Below are positions 17,231 to 24,165 of a stretch of DNA of 64,000 bases, piece by piece. The translations under genes were made by a program, and so were the position numbers. This stretch comes from Candidatus Planktophila lacus (GTDB lineage Bacteria; Actinomycetota; Actinomycetes; Nanopelagicales; Nanopelagicaceae). Position 1 is the stretch's first letter. Each line of letters opens with the position of its first letter. The notes beneath the pieces were generated by a model, which was given only the letters and a program-made list of their open reading frames with translations, was not told where the DNA came from and did no database searches. Where the stretch lies: positions 1,178,001 through 1,242,000 of the forward strand of contig NZ_CP016783.1 of NCBI RefSeq assembly GCF_002288385.1, read 5' to 3'.

Positions 17231-18396
17231 TATGCGGAGATATACAACTTTGTGAAGGTGAATTCACGGTGGCCCATAACTTCAGCCTTGCAGAGGCGTC
17301 CATTAACGGTCTGATTGATGACATCCATCATCATGTCGCCAGCCTTAGTTAAGTCATATTCGTAACGCAATAGACCTGAAACATCTAAATCGATGTGTTC
17401 AGTCATTGAGTTAGCAGTCTTAATGTTCGCTGTTAACTTGAGTACCGGAATAATTGGGTTACCAATCACATTGCCTTGTCCGGTTGGGAACAAGTGGATA
17501 ACTGCGCCGCCTGCTGCCATCAGAGTTACGCACTCTGCAGCTGCTGATGAAGAGTCCATGAAATAAAGGCCCTTCTTCTTTGGGTCTGGAGCTTCAGCTG
17601 GCTTGAGAACGCCAACAACTGGAACTGAACCAGTCTTAGCGATATTTCCAAGCGCCTTCTCTTCAATAGTTGTTAGCCCGCCAGCGATATTTCCTTGCGT
17701 TGGCTGTGAACCTAGAAGGTTTGCACCAGTTGCTTCAATTACCTTGATGTAATTGTCGTAAGTTGTTTGGAACAAGTTACGGCAAGCATCATCGATACAA
17801 CGGTCAGCGATCAAGTGCTCGCCACCAGTTAGCTCAGAAGTTTCGCCGAAGAATACGGTTCCACCTGCTGCTACCCAGCGATCGACTGCTTGTGATGTTG
17901 TTGGGCATGAGCCAAGACCTGATGTTGTATCTGATTCGCCGCACTTGATCGACATAATCATGTCGCCCATTTCGGCTGCTTCGCGCTCTAGGCCAGATGC
18001 ATCTTGCAAGAACATTGCGGCAACGCGGCTTGCTTCCTGAATTACTTGGAGATCGCCCTTACCTTCAATAGAGAACGCTGCAACCGGCTTACCAGTCTTA
18101 GCGATGCCATCGGCAACTCTCTGTGTCCACTTTGGTTCGATACCAATTACAACTACAGCGGCAACGTTTGCGTTAACACCTGTTCCAATTAGCGTATTAA
18201 AAGTTAGCTCTAGATCTTCGCCGAATTGCAAACGCCCAAATGCATGTGGGAGTGCAAGAGTTCCTGGAATTACCTTCGCAACAGCTTCTGCAGCAGCATT
18301 TGAAAGATCATCAAGGGGCAAAATAATGACGTGATTGCGGATACCCATGGTGCCGTTTTCGCGGCGGTATCCCATTAAGCGCGGCTTGCTTCCCAT
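17230..18396 (-). CDS. suyB: UxaA-family lyase large subunit, (R)-sulfolactate sulfo-lyase beta
   Basis: The 388-residue protein has UxaA/GarD C-terminal family motifs: YRRENGTMGIRNHV, LPHAFGRLQFGED, KCGESDTTSGLGSCPTT with metal or cluster-binding Cys, ENIAGG-like GNIAGGLTTIEEKALGNI and FPTGQGNVIGNP. The SAF-domain part is a separate small gene directly upstream, as in the two-subunit SuyAB that splits (R)-3-sulfolactate into pyruvate and sulfite. The neighbouring sulfolactate dehydrogenases and exporter favour this over altronate or galactarate dehydratase. The start ATG at 18394-18396 has a strong GAGGAG site six bases upstream and overlaps suyA by 22 bases. Confidence 0.76.
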   Translation of the reverse strand: MGSKPRLMGYRRENGTMGIRNHVIILPLDDLSNAAAEAVAKVIPGTLALPHAFGRLQFGEDLELTFNTLIGTGVNANVAAVVVIGIEPKWTQRVADGIAKTGKPVAAFSIEGKGDLQVIQEASRVAAMFLQDASGLEREAAEMGDMIMSIKCGESDTTSGLGSCPTTSQAVDRWVAAGGTVFFGETSELTGGEHLIADRCIDDACRNLFQTTYDNYIKVIEATGANLLGSQPTQGNIAGGLTTIEEKALGNIAKTGSVPVVGVLKPAEAPDPKKKGLYFMDSSSAAAECVTLMAAGGAVIHLFPTGQGNVIGNPIIPVLKLTANIKTANSMTEHIDLDVSGLLRYEYDLTKAGDMMMDVINQTVNGRLCKAEVMGHREFTFTKLYISA

Positions 18397-18677
18397 CGAT
18401 AACTCCTCATGTTGTGTGTGTGAATGTAATCGCCTTTTTTGATCGCAGCTGATGCCAGACCAACCTTGATTCCGTATTTAATAATCGCTTCGCCATTTGC
18501 AATATCTGCAAGGGCAAATTTGTGGCCGAGCGGAATCGCGTGATTTAAGATCGCGGTGCTCTCTGTTCCTTCTTTCACGGATCGCCCGTGAAGAGTTCCT
18601 GGTTGCATATCCGCCATAGCAACAGCGACATTGTCACCGTCGTGATGGAGCAGATATTGCGGTGGCGTAATTGCCAT
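18375..18677 (-). CDS. suyA: SAF-domain lyase small subunit, (R)-sulfolactate sulfo-lyase alpha
   Basis: The 100-residue protein is a single SAF (UxaA N-terminal) domain: YLLHHDGDNVAVAMADMQPG, HAIPLGHKFALADIANGEAI and KYGIKVGLASAAIKKGDYIH, ending at the HTHNM motif. It is the small partner of the SuyB-like subunit and overlaps its start. It is the first gene of a five-gene operon running to the YeiH-family exporter. A FadR-like palindrome lies 34-44 bases upstream, and the divergently read Gfo/Idh gene shares the 120-base control region. Confidence 0.76.
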   Translation of the reverse strand: MAITPPQYLLHHDGDNVAVAMADMQPGTLHGRSVKEGTESTAILNHAIPLGHKFALADIANGEAIIKYGIKVGLASAAIKKGDYIHTHNMRSYRWEASRA

Positions 18678-18710
18678 ATCTGACTTTCCTCTCTCGCATA
18701 AAGGGGGTAG

Positions 18711-18721
18711 TGGTCTGACCT
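18711..18721. promoter_or_regulatory. FadR/GntR-type operator A in the suyA-sqgA-like divergent promoter
   Basis: TGGTCTGACCT is a near-perfect inverted repeat of the FadR/FCD-GntR type (TGGT-N3-ACC-A/T). The surrounding string GTGGTCTGACCTCTTGGTG also occurs upstream of the isomerase gene at 27061 with two changes. It lies 34-44 bases before the suyA start codon. The probable ligand-responsive repressor is the GntR protein encoded at 21673-22389. Confidence 0.65.
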
Positions 18722-18783
18722 CTTGGTGGAGTCTAGGTTAGGTGAGCGTATTTCGTCTAGCCCTCTGCCCAAATTATCGTAAG

Positions 18784-18794
18784 TGGTCTAACCT
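18784..18794. promoter_or_regulatory. FadR/GntR-type operator B overlapping the -10 box of the sqgA-like gene
   Basis: TGGTCTAACCT repeats operator A with one change. Its last six bases, TAACCT (18789-18794), form a TANNNT -10 box that ends six bases before the ATG at 18801, so the transcript would be leaderless. A repressor bound here would cover the -10 directly. No convincing -35 box is visible. Confidence 0.62.
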
Positions 18795-18800
18795 GTGGCT

Positions 18801-19904
18801 ATGAAGAGCGAGCTTCGATACGGGGTTATAGGCGTCGGCAGCATGGGGCGCGAGCATATTTCCAACATCAAGGTGATGGGTGGAGCTGTCGTCACGGCCA
18901 TCAGCGACCCTCACCAGCCCTCCATTGAAGCGGCTCTAGAAATGGTTCCGGGGGCCAAGGTCTTTAGCGATCACCGCGCGCTCTTGGATTCTGGCTTAAT
19001 CGACGCCGTCGTAATTGCAACTCCAAATGACACCCATGCTGAGGTCTTAAAAGATGCGCTCGCAACAGAATTAGCGGTCTTTGTTGAAAAGCCACTTGCT
19101 ACAACTGTCGAAGATTTGAAATCAATTCTGTCTTGGGATGAAAAGCGTAGCGCTCTTACCTGGATGGGCTTGGAATATCGTTTTATGCCACCGGTGACTG
19201 AAGCAATTGCGAGAGCAAAAGAAGGTGAAGCCGGAAAAATACATCAGATTTCGATTCGCGAACATCGCGAACCTTTCTATCCAAAGGTAGATAGCTGGAA
19301 CCGCTTCACGGAAAGAACTGGTGGCACGCTTGTCGAAAAATGTTGCCACTATTTTAACTTGATGGATTTAGTGATTGGTGAACAACCTATCCGCGTATTT
19401 GCTTCAGGCGGTCAGAGCGTTAATCACTTAAATGAAAATTATGGCGGGCGCCGAGCAAATATGCTCGATAACGCATATGTAATTTTAGAATATGCCAGCG
19501 GTGCTCGTGGAATGCTCGATCTCTGTATGTTTGGCGAAGGTTCCTTCGATAAAGAGATTTTAACGATCATTGGAGATCAGGGAAAGATTGAATCATTCCT
19601 TCCTTCTCAAGTTGTTAAAGCCTCACGTCGTGATTCAGTTGGAAACCTCGATAACTGGGCAAGTGGTGCTAGCCGTGCGCGTGGCAGCGAAACAAAGATT
19701 GTTCATAACTACGATGTTAAGTACATGGGCCACCACTACGGTGCTTCATATATCGAACATACAAAATTCCGCGATGCGATTTTAAATTCCACTGCCGCTG
19801 AAGTTACCTTGCTAGATGGCGTAACGAGCGTTGTTACAGGGCTTGCTGCACACAAGAGCATCAACGAAGGTCGCGTCGTTGAAATCAAAGAACTTTGGGG
19901 CTAA
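18801..19904 (+). CDS. Gfo/Idh/MocA-fold protein, candidate NAD-dependent sulfoquinovosidase (SqgA/GH188-like)
   Basis: The 367-residue protein has an NAD-binding Rossmann motif (GVIGVGSMGREHISNI), VEKPLATT, YRFMPP, REHREPF (residues 153-159), and GGTLVEKCCHYFNLM in the substrate domain. Some members of this fold are NAD-dependent glycosidases. One group (SqgA, family GH188) releases sulfoquinovose from its glycosides in actinobacterial sulfoglycolysis clusters. No classical GH31 sulfoquinovosidase is in this cluster, so this is the best candidate. An ordinary sugar dehydrogenase is the alternative. I prefer ATG 18801 to GTG 18795 because of the -10 spacing. The stop abuts the convergent aldolase stop. 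Confidence 0.6.
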   Translation: MKSELRYGVIGVGSMGREHISNIKVMGGAVVTAISDPHQPSIEAALEMVPGAKVFSDHRALLDSGLIDAVVIATPNDTHAEVLKDALATELAVFVEKPLATTVEDLKSILSWDEKRSALTWMGLEYRFMPPVTEAIARAKEGEAGKIHQISIREHREPFYPKVDSWNRFTERTGGTLVEKCCHYFNLMDLVIGEQPIRVFASGGQSVNHLNENYGGRRANMLDNAYVILEYASGARGMLDLCMFGEGSFDKEILTIIGDQGKIESFLPSQVVKASRRDSVGNLDNWASGASRARGSETKIVHNYDVKYMGHHYGASYIEHTKFRDAILNSTAAEVTLLDGVTSVVTGLAAHKSINEGRVVEIKELWG

Positions 19905-20786
19905 TTACCAACTGCTCCATGGCTTGGCGTAGGTATCAACTGTTTCGGCGAGCTTTTCTAAGCGTGGAATAGAGATTTCGCGCAGCGCCTTTGGAATATC
20001 AGGGGCACCAACGATGTCGGCCCAAACCGCGCGTCCAGCAAGGAAACCGCTCGCTCCCCCAATTGCACAAGCCTTCACTGCATCGTTGAAAAATGGTTGC
20101 TTAACTCCGTTAGAGAGAACTACCCACGGAGATCCAATTGCCTCAGAAATTCGTTCTGCGTTCTTGGTTACTAAAGAAAGATCTCCTTCGCCATGGAAGG
20201 GAACTTCTGCTTTATACAAATCTGGCTTCCAAGTCGCAGCTTCACGTGCTGCGATAATTAACTCTTCTTCGCGATCAAAAGATCTTGAAGTATCAGTTGG
20301 TGGCTTCACGATGATTTCTATAATCGATGGCAGACCAGAGACTTCGCATAACTTATTAAATTCGGCTACGAGTTTGGCTCGGCTATCCGGAGATTCATCG
20401 TTGCGCCACAGCACCAAGAATTTCAATCCGACGCTTTTGATATCACGCATTCTGATCGGATCAACATCAGGATCGACAGCAGTATCAGTAGCTGCGCCAC
20501 CTGCGGGACCAACCAATAAATCAGCGGCAGCGATTAATCCGCATGAGCCTTTTAGCGCGCCCTGGTTGATAATCGCATCAATGCCAAACTCTTGATCAAC
20601 TAAGAGCGCTGATGCAAATGGCGAAAGTTCGCGGGCAACATCTACTTTAAATTGAGTTAACTGTGAGTCAGGGACCGGTGTGCTCTGATGTGCCGCAAAC
20701 ATTCCGCGCAGAGCTTCACGTTGATCCACGGCAACCATCGCAAGTGCACCAGATGGACGGGCTAATTTGGTAAGTGGTGCTCTCAT
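19905..20786 (-). CDS. yihT: Sulfofructose-1-phosphate aldolase, YihT family (class I)
   Basis: The 293-residue protein follows remembered E. coli YihT along its length: GALAMVAVDQREALRGMFAA, SALLVDQEFG, KFLVLWRNDES, SIIEIIVKPP, DLYKAEVPFHG and GASGFLAGRAVWADIVG. Lys192 in DLYKAEVP corresponds to the Schiff-base Lys (193 in E. coli). The Arg of AGRAVW is conserved and is thought to bind the sulfonate. The enzyme splits 6-deoxy-6-sulfofructose 1-phosphate into dihydroxyacetone phosphate and 3-sulfolactaldehyde. It follows the PfkB kinase with a four-base overlap (ATGA), which is the kinase-aldolase pair of EMP-type sulfoglycolysis. A tagatose-bisphosphate aldolase (LacD) is a less likely reading. 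Confidence 0.82.
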   Translation of the reverse strand: MRAPLTKLARPSGALAMVAVDQREALRGMFAAHQSTPVPDSQLTQFKVDVARELSPFASALLVDQEFGIDAIINQGALKGSCGLIAAADLLVGPAGGAATDTAVDPDVDPIRMRDIKSVGLKFLVLWRNDESPDSRAKLVAEFNKLCEVSGLPSIIEIIVKPPTDTSRSFDREEELIIAAREAATWKPDLYKAEVPFHGEGDLSLVTKNAERISEAIGSPWVVLSNGVKQPFFNDAVKACAIGGASGFLAGRAVWADIVGAPDIPKALREISIPRLEKLAETVDTYAKPWSSW

Positions 20787-21676
20787 GATCGCTCCTTTAG
20801 GAATTTATCTAGCTCTGCGGTATTTGGAATCATCGATTGACCATCTAGGCCACGACATGAAAGTGCGGCGACTGCATTAGCGCGCATTAAAGAGGCTTCG
20901 AGAGTGTGGCCTTGAATTACTTGAGCAAGAAGCGCTCCATGAAAAACATCGCCGGCGCCTAGCGTGCTTACAACATCAACGGCAAAGCCATCTGCGTGAA
21001 CTAAGCCTGATTCGCTGGAATAACCAGTACTTCCCGCAGAACCTTGCGTTGCAACCGTTATATTTTTTGCGTTAACCGCATCTCTTTCGACCGCTGTGCC
21101 CAGTTGAAGGTCGGGGTAACGAAGCGCCATCTGCCGATCAGTTGGAACAAATAGATCTACCTCTGAAGCCTCGAAATCAGCAACGTTGTAGCCGGCATCA
21201 AATGAAATCTTCGGTCCGTTTCCACGAGCGATCTTTTCAGACTTTAAACGGTTAATTCCAACGTGATCTACGTGGAGCCACTCAGCCTGACTAATCAACT
21301 TCTTCGCTTCTGCATTTAGATTTACTTGTTGCATTGGTTGACGGGTGCTAATTGCACGTGCGCTATGGGCCTTCGAAGCAACGATTACGCTTCCTGATGT
21401 TGCGCTAGCACCGATTGAAATCCCTGAAGTATCAACGCCTTCACGGACAAAAATGCGCAGAACTTCTGCGCCATCTTCATCATCGCCAATTGTTCCCACA
21501 ATCGCCGTTGAAACACCGAGGCGGCTTAGCGTTACTGCGGCAACAGCTGCCGGGCCACCACCTGCACGGGCTATCTGGTGGGCTAAAACTCTTTCATCTT
21601 CGCCTGGATAGTTATCGACTAAGGCGATTGTGTCGATAGTTATTACGCCGAGACAAACAACTTGAATATCGCTCAA
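20783..21676 (-). CDS. PfkB-family sugar kinase, candidate 6-deoxy-6-sulfofructose kinase
   Basis: The 297-residue ribokinase-fold protein has the substrate-side GGGPAAVAAVTLSRLG (residues 39-54) and the ATP-site motif LGAGDVFHGALL with the catalytic Asp243. The GGGPAA and GAGDVFHGAL strings match YihV, the sulfofructose kinase of E. coli. It would phosphorylate C1 of sulfofructose for the adjacent aldolase, with which it overlaps by four bases. It also overlaps the regulator gene upstream by four bases, so kinase and aldolase are translationally coupled to it. I cannot identify its sulfonate-binding residues with confidence. Confidence 0.76.
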   Translation of the reverse strand: MSDIQVVCLGVITIDTIALVDNYPGEDERVLAHQIARAGGGPAAVAAVTLSRLGVSTAIVGTIGDDEDGAEVLRIFVREGVDTSGISIGASATSGSVIVASKAHSARAISTRQPMQQVNLNAEAKKLISQAEWLHVDHVGINRLKSEKIARGNGPKISFDAGYNVADFEASEVDLFVPTDRQMALRYPDLQLGTAVERDAVNAKNITVATQGSAGSTGYSSESGLVHADGFAVDVVSTLGAGDVFHGALLAQVIQGHTLEASLMRANAVAALSCRGLDGQSMIPNTAELDKFLKERS

Positions 21677-22389
21677 CGCTCATTCTTTTCATTTGCATCG
21701 GCAAGGGCTACTGCACGTGCGCCAGAAATATGTTGCAGCGTTAACTTAGAGACAAGTTCTCCATCTCTTGCTTCAATCGCATCCAAAATAGCGTTGTGCT
21801 CGCGCTTTGATACATCTGATCTGCCTGGCAAACGCAACGTGGTTTCCATCGACATCTTCATTACATCTTGCAAGACGTTGAGAGTTTGGTTGATAAATCT
21901 ATTTTCGGCGATTCCGACGATTGTTAGGTGAAACTTCGCATCTAACGCCTGCAATTGGTTGTAATCAATTGGCGTCGTTGAAGTAACTGTCTCGATCTGA
22001 TTTAAAGTTGCACGAAGTAAGCGGATATCTTCCTTGGTTGCCTTTGCCGCTGCCCACTTTGATGCCGGAACTTCCAGAACTTCACGAGCATCAAAGAGCT
22101 CATTTAAGCCGTGGGTGGTGGCCATCATCGAAGCGCGCAGTTCTTGCGCAACTATCGGTTCTTGAACAAAAGTGCCTTGTCCATGCTTTATTTGCACTAA
22201 GCCTTGGGCCTGCAGAATATGTAGAGCTTCGCGCAGAGAAGGACGACTAACCGCCAACAATTCCGCGAGAGTTCGCTCTGATGGCAGGCGGTCGTTTGGC
22301 TTTAGATTCTGAATTTCAATTAGTTCAACTAATTGTGTAGCAATGCGCGCTGCACGTTGTGGAGCAAGCGGGGTTACAGCGCTCATCAT
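21673..22389 (-). CDS. GntR-family (FadR/FCD) transcriptional regulator of the sulfonate-sugar cluster
   Basis: The 238-residue protein has an N-terminal winged helix (RLPSERTLAELLAVSRPSLREALHILQAQGLV, about residues 33-64) and HGQGTFV. An all-helical FCD ligand domain follows, with metal-binding Asp/His residues (LQALDAKFHLTIVGIAENRF and ISGARAVALADA). It sits inside the operon between the permease and the kinase and overlaps the kinase start (ATGA). Four FadR-like palindromes in this region (18711, 18784, 27062, 27189) are its likely targets. The inducer is probably a sulfonated sugar or sulfolactate, which is inference. Confidence 0.85.
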   Translation of the reverse strand: MMSAVTPLAPQRAARIATQLVELIEIQNLKPNDRLPSERTLAELLAVSRPSLREALHILQAQGLVQIKHGQGTFVQEPIVAQELRASMMATTHGLNELFDAREVLEVPASKWAAAKATKEDIRLLRATLNQIETVTSTTPIDYNQLQALDAKFHLTIVGIAENRFINQTLNVLQDVMKMSMETTLRLPGRSDVSKREHNAILDAIEARDGELVSKLTLQHISGARAVALADANEKNER

Positions 22390-23205
22390 TTAACCCTTTA
22401 CCGCTCCTGCTGTAAGACCGGCGATAAACGAGCGTTGCATCATGAGGTACATGATAACCATTGGAAGTGATGCCACCATCACAGCGGTGAAGAGCATCGA
22501 GAAACTAACGAAATATTCACCGCGGTATGCCAACATCGCAAGTGGCAGAGTTTTCTTATCTGATTCTTGAATAAGCAAAAGTGGCCAGAGAAGATCGTTC
22601 CAGTTGATTACAAATAGGAAAATCGCTGTTGCACCCATCGCAGGTCGGGATAACGGTAGGGCGATAGAGCGATAGATGCGAAGCGGCGATGCGCCATCTA
22701 CCTCAGAAGCTTCATACATATCTCGAGATATCTCTCGGAAGAAAGCGGTAAGAATAAAGATAGAAATTGGCAGGGTTGTGGTCACATTGATAATCACTAA
22801 GCCAAAGAACGAGTTGGTAAGTCCCAAATCTCGGAAGATGTAATAGATCGGAACAAGGTTGATCTGGGCGGGAATTGCCAAGCCGAGTGCAAATAAAGTT
22901 GCCAATACTTTTCCGGAAACTGTGATCATTCGGGCGATTGCAAATGAGGCCAGGCTGGCAAATAGCAAGGTGAAAATTACGGATAGCAGGGTTACAACTA
23001 CGCTATTTCTAAAACTAACTTCAAGGTCGCTGTCGCTAAGCAATCTCTTGTAGTTATCCAGACTCCAGACATCTGGGAGAGAAAGTGGCTTGTTATAGAC
23101 CTCAGAGTCGGTCTTGAAGGAGCCTAGAACAACAATAAGCGAAGGAATCAGAATTAGCGCGGCAAAGAAAGTAAGCGAGACAATCCGAGAACTCTTAAAG
23201 ATCAT
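22390..23205 (-). CDS. ABC sugar transporter permease, MalG/UgpE type
   Basis: The 271-residue protein has six predicted membrane helices and the permease EAA loop YEASEVDGASPLRIYRSIALP, which contacts the ATPase. It belongs to the carbohydrate uptake family 1 permeases and pairs with the permease gene ten bases upstream. It ends right before the regulator gene. With the binding protein it would import sulfoquinovose or its glycerol glycoside. No ATPase gene is in the cluster, so a shared MsmX-like ATPase encoded elsewhere must serve it. Confidence 0.88.
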   Translation of the reverse strand: MIFKSSRIVSLTFFAALILIPSLIVVLGSFKTDSEVYNKPLSLPDVWSLDNYKRLLSDSDLEVSFRNSVVVTLLSVIFTLLFASLASFAIARMITVSGKVLATLFALGLAIPAQINLVPIYYIFRDLGLTNSFFGLVIINVTTTLPISIFILTAFFREISRDMYEASEVDGASPLRIYRSIALPLSRPAMGATAIFLFVINWNDLLWPLLLIQESDKKTLPLAMLAYRGEYFVSFSMLFTAVMVASLPMVIMYLMMQRSFIAGLTAGAVKG

Positions 23206-23215
23206 TTCTTATCCC

Positions 23216-24064
23216 TCACTTCTCGTATCGTCCGCTAAATGCCCGGCGTTGCAACCAAGTTATAAGCACCATAGTGGCAACCATAAAGATTGTCTGTGCC
23301 GCCGCGTATCCAAGTCGAAGTTCATTAAACAAAGTGAAATAAACCAAGGTGCTAAAAATACTTGTTGAGTTATTTGGTCCCGCGGTTGAATTTGTCATAA
23401 CCATGATCAAATCAAAGGCGCGGAACGATTGAATAGTCGTATATGCCATAACCACCAAGGTCGTAGGCATCGCCATTGGCCAAGTTATCTTTGTAAATTG
23501 CTTCCAGCGAGATGCGCCATCTACCTCTGCGGCCTCATAAAGTTCTTTGGGAATCTGCTGCAGGCCGGCGATATAGACAACCATCATCTGACCGGTGTGG
23601 AACCAGACTTGGCTAAAAGCGATCGCATAGAGCGCGCTGCTTTCACTACCCAGCCAGTTAAGTGCAAAGGAAGGCAATCCAACGCTATTAAAGAATAGGT
23701 TGATCGCTCCGAAGTTTGGATCATATAGAAAGAGCCAGATCATTCCCACAGAGACTGAAGAGAGAATTGTTGGGAAGAAGTAAAGAGTACGAAGTGCAAT
23801 ATTAACTTTGGTGTTTTTAACTAAGAAGACTGCAAAAATCAGAGCCAGCGCAGTTTGGAAAATAACAACCAGGAATGTGAATTCAATGTTGTTACCTAGC
23901 GTTTTATAGAAGAGATCGTCATTGGTAAGTAGATTTGTAAAGTTTCTAAAGCCCACATTTTCAGGCTCGGTGATGCCATCCCAACGTCGTGTGGCAAATT
24001 GCAGGTTTTGCAGCGCTGGATATAAATAAAAAGCAAGGAAGAGAATCATCGCCGGTGCGCCCAT
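23216..24064 (-). CDS. ABC sugar transporter permease, MalF/UgpA type (start uncertain)
   Basis: The first ATG gives 282 residues with six membrane helices and the EAA loop YEAAEVDGASRWKQFTKITWP. The frame stays open upstream and encodes a plausible basic permease N-terminus, RKKRKKDALVYYV, before this ATG. No ATG, GTG or TTG exists there before a stop. The only upstream candidate is a rare ATT at 24164-24166, next to the stop of the binding-protein gene. Either the protein starts at 24064 and loses part of its first helix, or it uses a non-canonical start. A strong hairpin lies in this stretch. Confidence 0.82.
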   Translation of the reverse strand: MGAPAMILFLAFYLYPALQNLQFATRRWDGITEPENVGFRNFTNLLTNDDLFYKTLGNNIEFTFLVVIFQTALALIFAVFLVKNTKVNIALRTLYFFPTILSSVSVGMIWLFLYDPNFGAINLFFNSVGLPSFALNWLGSESSALYAIAFSQVWFHTGQMMVVYIAGLQQIPKELYEAAEVDGASRWKQFTKITWPMAMPTTLVVMAYTTIQSFRAFDLIMVMTNSTAGPNNSTSIFSTLVYFTLFNELRLGYAAAQTIFMVATMVLITWLQRRAFSGRYEK

Positions 24065-24113
24065 TACATAATAAACAAGCGCATCTTTCTTACGCTTTTT
24101 ACGGGTAGCAGGA

Positions 24114-24144
24114 GTACCGCTCCCACCAATGGTGGGAGCGGTAC
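24114..24144 (-). promoter_or_regulatory. Perfect 14-bp stem-loop between binding-protein and permease genes
   Basis: GTACCGCTCCCACC and GGTGGGAGCGGTAC are exact inverted repeats with a three-base loop. The RNA hairpin is G-C rich, and no T run follows it in the direction of transcription. It therefore looks like a transcript-stabilising or partial attenuation element, as found after binding-protein genes (malE-malF style), and would let the binding protein be made in excess. Confidence 0.7.
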
Positions 24145-24165
24145 CGGTAGCTAGTTTTGTCTTAA

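Noticed and set aside
17230-18677. Calling the SAF and UxaA-like pair altronate or galactarate dehydratase
   Set aside because: The pair is split into two subunits and lies with both types of sulfolactate dehydrogenase and a sulfur-anion exporter family member, so sulfo-lyase fits better. It remains the main alternative.
20014-20595. A 193-residue plus-strand frame inside the yihT-like gene
   Set aside because: It is antisense to the conserved aldolase and lacks recognisable motifs.
24114-24144. Rho-independent terminator after the binding-protein gene
   Set aside because: The stem is strong but no T run follows on the transcribed strand, and the permease genes downstream belong to the same unit.
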